Shown here: piece by piece, positions 1 to 7,091 of the stretch | How the letters are laid out: each line of letters opens with the position of its first letter | Numbering within the stretch: position 1 is the first letter of the stretch | DNA from: an uncultured Spirochaetaceae bacterium | GTDB lineage: Bacteria > Spirochaetota > Spirochaetia > Sphaerochaetales > Sphaerochaetaceae | Assembly (NCBI GenBank): GCA_944390725.1 | Contig: CALXQU010000002.1 | Span: 1 to 64,000 of the forward strand | DNA length: 64,000 nucleotides | Direction: 5' to 3' | The notes under the pieces: generated by a model | What the model was told of the DNA's origin: nothing | Seen by the model: only the letters and a program-made list of their open reading frames with translations | Database searches by the model: none | Program-made: the position numbers and the translations under genes

Positions 1-38
1 ATTACTCCTTATCTTCCATCTCTTGTGGACAAAACAAA

Positions 39-76
39 GGAGCTGTCTCGAAAGCCTAGACTTTCTTAACAGCCCC
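39..76. repeat. Imperfect inverted repeat
   Basis: GGAGCTGT at 39-46 can pair with ACAGCCCC near 69-76 with one mismatch, and GAAAG (50-54) pairs with CTTTC (61-65). The outer arms recall terminal repeats of some insertion sequences that start GGGGCTGT, but no transposase is visible, so a plain hairpin is equally likely. Confidence 0.35.
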
Positions 77-151
77 TGTTAGCTACATGGTTCGCAATTA
101 CTATAACAATCTGAAAAGATTGCCTTCAATCCTACTTCAAATCAATGGCTC

Positions 152-180
152 TTCACTAATCAGAATTTCTGATAAGTGAA
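152..180. repeat. Inverted repeat downstream of higA-like gene
   Basis: TTCACT, ATCAGAA, TTCTGAT and AGTGAA are arranged as nested arms around a central T, with single A residues interrupting the stem. It is a near-perfect 29-base palindrome. There is no T-run on either side, so it could be a protein-binding site or an RNA hairpin at the 3' end of the toxin-antitoxin transcript. Confidence 0.5.
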
Positions 181-282
181 AAGATGTCAAGGAGACCATG
201 CTCATACGCTATCTATAGTGTTACATGGTTTCATATGAACGCTATATCTCACTAATATCAGGTGTTTCAGAGATTTTTGAGG

Positions 283-594
283 TCAATTCTGGGTCAGTGC
301 TTCTGTATTCTTTGTAATACGCGTAGGCACAATGGTATAACCTAATGCATTCAGTATTTTCCAGACTGTTGCAAAGAATGGGTTGCCATTCGGAGAAAGT
401 GCCTTATAAAGCCCTTCTCGGGATATTCCTGCTTCTTTTGCCGTCTTGGTCATACCTTTTGCTCTTGCTACTGTATCTATCGCTTTGATAAGCGCAGCAG
501 GATCATTTTCCTTTGCAGCTTCATCAAGATAAAGAGTCTGAAGCTCATCAGTATCAAGATATTCAGCTACATCAAATTCAGTCAGTTTTTCCAT
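283..594 (-). CDS. HigA-like addiction-module antidote
   Basis: About 103 residues resembling the HTH antidote family found beside HigB/RelE-type (Gp49-like) toxins. The N-terminal MEKLTEFDVAEYLD segment and the helix-turn-helix around TKTAKEAGISREGLYKAL are typical. Such antidotes bind the toxin and repress their own operon. The ATG at 594 is preferred over ATG 600 or TTG 612 because AAGGAG sits seven bases upstream of it. The gene overlaps the 3' end of the broken toxin reading frame. Base composition is lower in GC than the neighbours, suggesting transfer. With the toxin frame broken, this is probably an orphan antidote; it could still act as a regulator. Confidence 0.8.
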   Translation of the reverse strand: MEKLTEFDVAEYLDTDELQTLYLDEAAKENDPAALIKAIDTVARAKGMTKTAKEAGISREGLYKALSPNGNPFFATVWKILNALGYTIVPTRITKNTEALTQN

Positions 595-884
595 CTTCAT
601 ACTCCTTGGCAAGTCTCTTAGCGGTCTTTATGTCATCACTCTGTGTATTCTTATCTCCGCCAATCAGAAGAATGATGATCTCTGAACTGCGGCCCATGAA
701 ATACACGCGGTATCCCTTTCCTACATCAATCGGAGTTCAAAGACCTTCTCTCCGACAGACTTTGAATCACCGAAATTTCCCTGCTCTAGTCTTTCAATCC
801 TGCGTACTTGGCAACCTTCGCCAGATTATCCTTCAGCTTTCTCAGCCATTTTGCAAACCAATCAGTCTGGAAGACTTCTTTCAC
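578..884 (-). pseudogene. Frameshifted HigB/RelE-type toxin
   Basis: Reading the minus strand in pieces gives a nearly complete Gp49-like toxin of about 100 residues. VFQTDWFAKWLRKLKDNLAK is read from GTG 884. After a frame change near 795 comes IERLEQGNFGDSKSVGEKVF, and after another near 735 comes DVGKGYRVYFMGRSSEIIIL, ending at the TGA at 578-580. The conserved GKGYRVYF core is present but cannot be read in one frame, so at least two small indels have inactivated it. Family members degrade mRNA on the ribosome. Assembly error is possible, but two independent breaks make true decay more likely. Confidence 0.75.
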
Positions 885-1017
885 AAATTAGGGTGTAATC
901 TATAGTTCACACACAGTCAATCGATATCGGATCTTTAGCAAAATGGAAAATCGCTGTAAGCAACCTTATTACCTACAGCGATTCTATATACTTAATTCTT
1001 TATATTATAAGCAAATA

Positions 1018-1998
1018 TTACTCCCACTCAATCGTCCCGACCGGCTTCGGCGTCATGTCATAGCAGACCCTGTTGACACCTTTGACCTCCTTCAGGATCC
1101 TGTCCGTGATATGCGACAGGAGACTGAACGGTATATCCTCGACGGTCGCTGTCATGGCATCCTTGGTATTGACTGCCCTGATGATGACAGGATACTCGAA
1201 TGACCTCCTGCCGTCCCTGATGCCGGTGGAGCGGAAATCAGGCACGATGGTGAAGTACTGCCATACCTTGCCCTCAAGGCCGTTGGCGGCGAACTCCTCC
1301 CTCAGGATCGCATCGGACTCCCTTACGCACTCGAGGCGGTCCCTAGTGATGGCACCGAGGCACCTGACGCCGAGGCCCGGTCCCGGGAACGGCTGCCTGT
1401 AGACCATGCTGTCAGGCAGTCCCAGCTCCTTGCCGACTACCCTCACCTCATCCTTGAAGAGGAACCTGAGCGGCTCTACGAGCTCGAACCTGAGGTCCTC
1501 GGGAAGACCTCCGACATTGTGGTGCGCCTTCACGCCGTCGCTCTCGATGATATCCGGATAGATCGTTCCCTGCGCAAGGAACTCGATGCCTTCAAGCTTC
1601 CTGGCCTCTTCCTCGAATACCCGGATGAACTCAGCCCCGATGATCTTCCTCTTCTGCTCCGGCTCGGAGACCCCGGCAAGCTTGTCGAGGAAGCGGTCAA
1701 CGGCATCGACATAGACGAGATTGGCATCCATCTCATTCCTGAAGACCTGGATGACCTGCTCAGGCTCTCCCTTCCTGAGGAGCCCGTGGTTCACATGCAC
1801 GCAGACAAGGTTCCTGCCGATTGCCTTGATGAGGAGGGCGGCGACCACGGAGGAATCGACGCCTCCGGAGAGTGCCAGAAGCACCTTCCTATCCCCGACC
1901 TGTGCCCTGACCTTCGCGATCTCTTCGCTGATGAACGCCTGCGCAAGGGCTGCCGTAGTTATCCTTTCCATTGATTCCGGACGCTTGTTATCAGACAT
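1018..1998 (-). CDS. guaA: GMP synthase ATP-pyrophosphatase subunit (no GATase domain)
   Basis: A 326-residue protein covering only the synthetase half of GMP synthase. The PP-loop SGGVDSS lies near residues 44-50 and the C-terminal dimerisation domain ends KPVGTIEWE. It adenylates XMP and aminates it to GMP. Bacterial GuaA is usually about 510-525 residues with an N-terminal glutamine amidotransferase, absent here. The ATG at 1998 has GGAGG five bases upstream, so the short form is a deliberate start, not a truncation. The next upstream gene is divergent, so no amidotransferase gene adjoins. It may use a separate subunit, as in archaea, or free ammonia. Confidence 0.9.
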   Translation of the reverse strand: MSDNKRPESMERITTAALAQAFISEEIAKVRAQVGDRKVLLALSGGVDSSVVAALLIKAIGRNLVCVHVNHGLLRKGEPEQVIQVFRNEMDANLVYVDAVDRFLDKLAGVSEPEQKRKIIGAEFIRVFEEEARKLEGIEFLAQGTIYPDIIESDGVKAHHNVGGLPEDLRFELVEPLRFLFKDEVRVVGKELGLPDSMVYRQPFPGPGLGVRCLGAITRDRLECVRESDAILREEFAANGLEGKVWQYFTIVPDFRSTGIRDGRRSFEYPVIIRAVNTKDAMTATVEDIPFSLLSHITDRILKEVKGVNRVCYDMTPKPVGTIEWE

Positions 1999-2071
1999 AA
2001 AATCCTCCATGTGAACATGATTCTATGCGAAATCCACATTTGTGAAAATGCCACCATGGTAGAATAGTCCC

Positions 2072-3727
2072 ATGGCAGATCTGAAGATAAGGATTGACGG
2101 GAAGGAGATGGAAGTCCCGTTCGGGACAAGCATAAAGGATATCCTCGGCATCAAGTCGGCACAGCCCTATGCGGACAACCCCATAGCGGGTGCCGTGGTC
2201 AACGGCATGCTCATGTCCCTCCAGGAAGGCCTCAAGGGCAATGCGGACATAAGGACGGTGCGGGTCGCATCCCCGCTGGGGAAGAGGATCTACCGCAAAT
2301 CGCTCTGCTTCCTCCTCTCCTATGCCTCCTCCGCCATCGCCCCGGAACGCAACCTCATCATCGGGCACAGCCTGGGCGACGGCTTCTACTTCCGCTACCG
2401 TGACGGCAATCCCCCTGATACCGCACGCCTCAGGAAGGCGATGGAGGAAGCCGTGGCCGAAGACCTGCCTATCGACGTGCTGTCGCTTGCGGATGACGAG
2501 GTCCTCGTCTATTCGGAGAGCAGGAAGCTGCTGGAGACGAAGGAGCTCCTGGATACGCGCAACAGCCCGCTGTACAAGGTAGCGAGGATCGGAGAATGCA
2601 TCGAGCTGTATTATGAGGCGGTGCTGCCCTCCACCGGCTACATCGAGCTCTGGGAGCTGAGGGACTACCAGGACGGGCTGCTGCTGCGCTATCCGCAGTC
2701 GCAGAGCCCGTTCAGGCTGGCGGAGTTCGTCGACAATCCCCTGCTCTTCGAAGTCTTCAGGGAGAACAGGAAGGCCTCTTCCGTAATCGGCATCAGCTCG
2801 CTGGGAGACCTGAACCGGAAGATAATCGATGGATCGGTCGAGGAGACGATACGGCTTTCGGAGTCGCTGATGAGGCGCTCGATCATGGATATCGGCAGAA
2901 GCATCAAGGAGAAGGGCACCGTGAAGGCCGTCTTCATCGCAGGCCCTTCCTCCTCCGGCAAGACGACATCATCGCTGAAGCTCTGCGATGAGCTGCGGAT
3001 CCATGGCTATTCGCCGCTGAAGCTTTCGCTCGATGACTACTACCTGCCAGGGGACCTCATCCCGCTCGACGAGGATGGGGAGAAGGATTTCGACGTGCTG
3101 GAGGCTCTCGACCTCGATCTCTTCCGGAAGCAGCTTGCGGACCTCACCTCAGGCAAGGCCGTCCATCTGGCTGTCCACGACTTCAGGCAGAAGACGACAT
3201 CGTTCCGCGAGGAGGAATCGCGCATGGAAGATGATTCGATACTCGTGATAGAGGGAATCCATGGCCTCAATCCCGCCCTTACCGCCGGATTCGACGATTC
3301 GATGCTGTTCAAGGTCTACATCTCCGCCCTGACGCAGATCAACCTCGACACGCGCTCGAGGATAAGCACCACGGACAACAGGATACTCAGGAGGATGGTC
3401 AGGGATGCCAGGACAAGGGGTCTCTCTCCGGTGGAGACGCTCTCCAGATGGCCTTCCGTGGAACGCGGGGAGAAGAACAATATCTTCCCCTTCCAGAACA
3501 ACGCCGACGCGATGATCAACAGCGCCCTCAGCTATGAGCTGGCAGTGCTTGTCACATACGCGGTGCCGCTCCTGCGGAGCGTGAGGAAGGAGAGCGGGGA
3601 ACCATATACGATAGCACGGAGGCTGCTGGCGTTCCTCAGCCTCGTCCATCCGCTTCCCGACGACATGATCCCTCCTGATTCCATCCTCAGGGAATTCATC
3701 GGCGGCTCGATATACGGAGCGATCTAG
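2072..3727 (+). CDS. TGS-type nucleoside (uridine-like) kinase
   Basis: A 551-residue protein. Residues 1-60 look like a TGS/ubiquitin-like domain, then a threonyl-tRNA-synthetase-like editing segment (HSLGDGFYFRY), then a uridine kinase/phosphoribulokinase P-loop domain. The Walker A AGPSSSGKT is near residue 290, followed by KLSLDDYYLPG, the usual substrate motif of uridine kinases. Proteins of this layout occur in spirochaetes, Thermotogae and Bacteroidetes and are annotated as nucleoside kinases; the true substrate is not certain. It is divergent from guaA and convergent with the XRE gene, sharing a CTAG at the stops. Confidence 0.8.
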   Translation: MADLKIRIDGKEMEVPFGTSIKDILGIKSAQPYADNPIAGAVVNGMLMSLQEGLKGNADIRTVRVASPLGKRIYRKSLCFLLSYASSAIAPERNLIIGHSLGDGFYFRYRDGNPPDTARLRKAMEEAVAEDLPIDVLSLADDEVLVYSESRKLLETKELLDTRNSPLYKVARIGECIELYYEAVLPSTGYIELWELRDYQDGLLLRYPQSQSPFRLAEFVDNPLLFEVFRENRKASSVIGISSLGDLNRKIIDGSVEETIRLSESLMRRSIMDIGRSIKEKGTVKAVFIAGPSSSGKTTSSLKLCDELRIHGYSPLKLSLDDYYLPGDLIPLDEDGEKDFDVLEALDLDLFRKQLADLTSGKAVHLAVHDFRQKTTSFREEESRMEDDSILVIEGIHGLNPALTAGFDDSMLFKVYISALTQINLDTRSRISTTDNRILRRMVRDARTRGLSPVETLSRWPSVERGEKNNIFPFQNNADAMINSALSYELAVLVTYAVPLLRSVRKESGEPYTIARRLLAFLSLVHPLPDDMIPPDSILREFIGGSIYGAI

Positions 3728-4044
3728 CGGGAGCCTGTCTCGACGACGGTCCTGGTCTCGACAAGGATATCAGGATAGCGGGAGAGCATGTTCATCAGCC
3801 TCAGCGACGAGCCCTGCGGCACGTTCCTCCCGCTTTCCCAGGCATTCACCGTCTTTGACGATACGCCGAGCACATCGGCGAAGAGCGCCACGGAGAGATG
3901 GAGCTTCTGCCTCAGCTTCCTGATGGCATCGGCATCCATCTCCTCAAGCTCTGACACCCTTATGAAGGCATTGCGCTTGGAAAGGACGCCCCTCCTGCGC
4001 GGATAGAGGGCATCCTTCACGATATCGAGGTATATGCTGATCAT
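3724..4044 (-). CDS. XRE-family HTH regulator (MqsA/HigA-antitoxin-like)
   Basis: A 106-residue DNA-binding protein. The helix-turn-helix RQKLHLSVALFADVLGVSSK followed by TVNAWESGR and PQGSSLRLMNML is the pattern of the XRE antitoxin branch, where it is usually fused or paired with a toxin. No toxin gene adjoins. It starts inside the nifU stop codon (ATGA) and is therefore the last gene of the nifS-nifU transcript. That position suggests co-expression with Fe-S assembly, but the binding site and role are unknown. Confidence 0.75.
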   Translation of the reverse strand: MISIYLDIVKDALYPRRRGVLSKRNAFIRVSELEEMDADAIRKLRQKLHLSVALFADVLGVSSKTVNAWESGRNVPQGSSLRLMNMLSRYPDILVETRTVVETGSR

Positions 4045-4652
4045 TTCCCGTAGATATGGAGCTGCTCATTCAGCTCCTCCATGATCTTGTCACGGCACTT
4101 GCCGCAGACCGTGCAGCAGCCGGTAAGGGCCTGCAGCCCTTCGAAGTCATGGACCTTGCCGCTCTTCACCAGCTCCTCGATCATATGGTCCGTCACGCCC
4201 TTGCATTCGCATATCATGCGGGCAGTCGTCCCCTTGAGCCTGTTCTCGATGCCGTTCTTCTCAAGATAGTCATCGATAGCCGCCCTCAGCGCCTTGTCGC
4301 CCAGCACGGAGCAGTGGAACTTATGCTCCGGCAGGCCTCCGAGCGCCTCGGTAATCATCTGCGGAGTCAGATGGTAAGCCTCCTCAAGCGTCATCCCGAT
4401 AGCCATCTCGCTCATCATCGATGTCGATGCAATCGCGCTGGCGCATCCGTACGTAAGCCATCTGAGGTCCGCGATCCTGCCGTCCCTGACCTTGATGCCT
4501 ACGCGCATCTGGTCTCCGCAGGCAAGCGAACCCACCTCGCCGATGCCATCAGCCTCGAACTCCTCGCCCTCCTTCCAGAGGTTCCTCGGATTCATGAAAT
4601 GGTCCTTTACGACATCCGTATATACCCACTGCGCCATGAAGCTGGAAGCCAT
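4041..4652 (-). CDS. nifU: NifU-like Fe-S scaffold (IscU + BFD [2Fe-2S] domain)
   Basis: About 203 residues. The N-terminal IscU domain has the DHFMNPRN start motif and three assembly cysteines in SLACGDQ, YGCASAI and FHCSVLG. The C-terminal BFD-like [2Fe-2S] domain has cysteines in MICECKG and CCTVCGKC. It lacks the third Nfu domain of classical NifU. It builds Fe-S clusters with sulfur delivered by the adjacent desulfurase. The ATG at 4652 is chosen because it reinitiates on the nifS stop (TGATG) and AGGAAGG lies seven bases upstream; 4637 is an alternative. Confidence 0.9.
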   Translation of the reverse strand: MASSFMAQWVYTDVVKDHFMNPRNLWKEGEEFEADGIGEVGSLACGDQMRVGIKVRDGRIADLRWLTYGCASAIASTSMMSEMAIGMTLEEAYHLTPQMITEALGGLPEHKFHCSVLGDKALRAAIDDYLEKNGIENRLKGTTARMICECKGVTDHMIEELVKSGKVHDFEGLQALTGCCTVCGKCRDKIMEELNEQLHIYGK

Positions 4653-5824
4653 CACCTCACCTTCCTCGTGCTCATGTCCCTTATCTTCTCGATGATAGGA
4701 GGAAGCTTCTCGAGCACGTAATCCACATCCTCCATCGTATTATAGCGTCCGAACGAGAACCTTATCGAGCCATGGGCAAGCTCCACGTCGAGCCCTGCCG
4801 CCAGGAGCACATAGCTAGGCTCCAGCGAGCCCGTGGCGCAGGCAGAGCCGGTGGACACCTCTATCCCTTCCATATCGAGATAGAGCAGTATCGACTCGCC
4901 TTCCGCACCGGAGAACGATACATTCAGCGTGCCGGGCAGGCAATGCTCCGCATCAGCCGCGCCATTGACGATTACGTCAGGGATCCTCTCGAGGATGCCC
5001 TTGCGCAGCTTCTCGCGCATCGCCCAGAGCCTGTCATGCTCATCCTGCAGATTCGCCATCGCCAGCTCCGCGGCCTTGCCTATGCCATAGATGGCCTGGT
5101 TGTTATAGGTGCCGGCCCTCATGCCCTTCTCCTGATGGCCGCCATGGATATACGGGCCCATGGGGGCGCTGGGGGAAGCATAGAGGACGCCGATTCCCTT
5201 CGGACCGTAGAACTTATGGCCTGAGAGCGAGAGGTAATCCGCCCCGATATCCTTCACTGATACAGGGATCTTGCCGATGGCCTGCGTGGCATCGGTATGG
5301 AAGAACGCGCCATGGGAATGCGCTATCGCGGCAGCCTCCTTCACAGGCTGGATCGTTCCCGATTCGTTATTGCCAACCATCACGGAGACGAGGCAGACAT
5401 CATCGCCGACAAGCTCCGCGAGCCTGGCGAGATCCAGCCTTCCCTCATGGTCGACCGGCGCGAAGTCTACGCGGTATCCCTTGCCTATAAGATACTTAGC
5501 CGTCTCGATGGATGCCGGATGCTCGACCGTGGAAAGCACTATCCTGTCCCTGCAGCTCCCCTCATCGATCAGGTCGCGGAAGATGGCGAATACGGTATTG
5601 TTGCTCTCAGTCGCACCCGAGGTGAAGTAGATGCCCTCCGCAGGCGCATCCACCAGCCGCGCCACCATCCCCCGGGCCCAGTCGATTCCCGCCGCGGCAT
5701 CGCGGCCAAGGGAATGCATGCTCGAGGCATTTCCATATAGACCGTCATTCTGGTGGATGAAGTCAATCACCTCAGCAGCCATGGCGGTCGTCCCATTATT
5801 ATCCAGATAGACGTACCTACCCAT
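4652..5824 (-). CDS. nifS: Cysteine desulfurase NifS/IscS type
   Basis: A 390-residue class V aminotransferase that takes sulfur from cysteine for cluster assembly on NifU. Visible motifs are VYLDNNGTT at the start, the PLP lysine in LSLSGHKFYGPKG, and the catalytic-cysteine loop EVSTGSACATGS. The short active-site loop places it in the NifS/IscS group rather than SufS. GGAG six bases upstream supports ATG 5824. It leads the operon nifS-nifU-XRE. Confidence 0.95.
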   Translation of the reverse strand: MGRYVYLDNNGTTAMAAEVIDFIHQNDGLYGNASSMHSLGRDAAAGIDWARGMVARLVDAPAEGIYFTSGATESNNTVFAIFRDLIDEGSCRDRIVLSTVEHPASIETAKYLIGKGYRVDFAPVDHEGRLDLARLAELVGDDVCLVSVMVGNNESGTIQPVKEAAAIAHSHGAFFHTDATQAIGKIPVSVKDIGADYLSLSGHKFYGPKGIGVLYASPSAPMGPYIHGGHQEKGMRAGTYNNQAIYGIGKAAELAMANLQDEHDRLWAMREKLRKGILERIPDVIVNGAADAEHCLPGTLNVSFSGAEGESILLYLDMEGIEVSTGSACATGSLEPSYVLLAAGLDVELAHGSIRFSFGRYNTMEDVDYVLEKLPPIIEKIRDMSTRKVR

Positions 5825-5872
5825 ATGAATCTCCTACAGACTTAATCTATGGAGAACAGCGGCAGGCGTCAA

Positions 5873-7030
5873 TCACTCATCCTCATCGGAGAAGACCCTC
5901 CTCGCCTGCTTCCTGATCGCGCTGAAGCCATGGTCAAGCGGCATGAATGCCCAGCTCTTCGTCCTCTTGAACACGACGCCGTCATCGGTGAACTCCGTCG
6001 AGAAGAAACCCATCGAGAGCCTGGGGCTGTCATAGCTGGCAAAGCCATTCGCGATATAGGCGATCCTCGACTCCCCGGGACCGAGCAGCAGGTTATGGGT
6101 ACCCTTGGGGCCCGTATTGAAGCCGCAGGTAAGCGCCATCACATTGGGAACGCCTCCATCATAGAGCGCCCAGGGAGAATCCATCCTGCCCAGCCAGTTC
6201 TCCGTCAGGTCCACGTTGGGGAAGATGAAATCATCATCGGACTCTGCCTTATGCGGTGTCAGGAGGAAGTACATCAGCTGGCTCCGGGGGCTGTTCACGC
6301 TTACCCATCCGGCGCTTTCCCTCTCCGGTATCTTGCCAATCATATAGTCATAGGTCCCTGTCGGCGGCGGCACATAGCCGGCATCGGCATTGCCGCCACG
6401 CGCGAGCGGCGCATGCCTGAGCTCATCGAAGAGGACTCCCGGACGCAGCCTGCCAGCCCCTGACTCGCGGGAGGCCATGGCATATGCCGTGAAGTATCTG
6501 GCATCGGTCTGTATCATCGCGCCTGTCTCGACAGCAGGATATCCGAGCATCGTATGCCAGGAAGCCGATGCCGCCAGTGGAGATGGGGACCTGTTCTCCA
6601 TCCGCACGGCGGTATAGACAGCTGGATGGCCAGGAAGGAGCATATCGATCTTGCTCAGGTGGAAGCGCCCGCCATCCATCTCGGAGCAGCGCCACACTCC
6701 CCCTCCCACCTCGGAAGTGCCGTAGCGCCGCAGCGTCCAGTATGCATCCGTGCTGCTTCCGTCATCGACGGAGAACGTGAAGTAGCCGCCTCCCGCCTGA
6801 TAGAGGGATTCCTTGCCCTGCCACCATTCGGAGTTGGCATCCGATGACACCCCCTGGCCCGTACCGCGGAAATAAGGGAGGGAAAGGGCATTGACCCGCG
6901 CACCTGAAAGCGCCCTCGAGGTAAGCTCAAGCATCACATCCCCCTGGTCCTCGACGACGGTGGCGAATATATCGTTGGACATGTATGTCGCGTAGCGTCC
7001 TTCCCAGAGGACGAGCCTTCTTATATCCAC
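5873..7030 (-). CDS. Unknown protein, possibly carbohydrate-active beta-sandwich
   Basis: A 385-residue protein I do not recognise. It is rich in aromatic residues and glycines, has no signal peptide, no membrane span and no clear catalytic motif. Segments such as LTSRALSGARVNALSLPYF and the repeated turn-rich strands suggest an all-beta fold resembling mutarotase or glycosidase accessory domains, but this is inference. It is divergently transcribed from the GH36 gene with only about 60 bp between, which points to a shared promoter region and sugar metabolism. The start is a GTG at 7030 with GAGGAG some twelve bases upstream. Confidence 0.6.
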   Translation of the reverse strand: MDIRRLVLWEGRYATYMSNDIFATVVEDQGDVMLELTSRALSGARVNALSLPYFRGTGQGVSSDANSEWWQGKESLYQAGGGYFTFSVDDGSSTDAYWTLRRYGTSEVGGGVWRCSEMDGGRFHLSKIDMLLPGHPAVYTAVRMENRSPSPLAASASWHTMLGYPAVETGAMIQTDARYFTAYAMASRESGAGRLRPGVLFDELRHAPLARGGNADAGYVPPPTGTYDYMIGKIPERESAGWVSVNSPRSQLMYFLLTPHKAESDDDFIFPNVDLTENWLGRMDSPWALYDGGVPNVMALTCGFNTGPKGTHNLLLGPGESRIAYIANGFASYDSPRLSMGFFSTEFTDDGVVFKRTKSWAFMPLDHGFSAIRKQARRVFSDEDE

Positions 7031-7091
7031 AGTGGCAAATTTCTCCTCTTTGATTTATTGTTAGGATAACACGAATCAGCCGAGGTCAACC

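Larger units (their letters stand above)
1..282. other. Non-coding AT-rich left edge
   Basis: No coding sequence is convincing here. The stretch is clearly more AT-rich than the rest of the window and contains two inverted repeats, listed separately. It lies beyond the 3' end of the higA-like gene, so it may hold that transcript's terminator or the edge of an acquired island. The window boundary prevents a better judgement. Confidence 0.5.

Noticed and set aside
39..76. Possible insertion-sequence end
   Set aside because: Only one imperfect inverted repeat and no transposase; evidence is too weak to call a mobile element.
513..905. 130-residue plus-strand frame opposite the toxin remnant
   Set aside because: The minus-strand toxin similarity is convincing and this frame has none.
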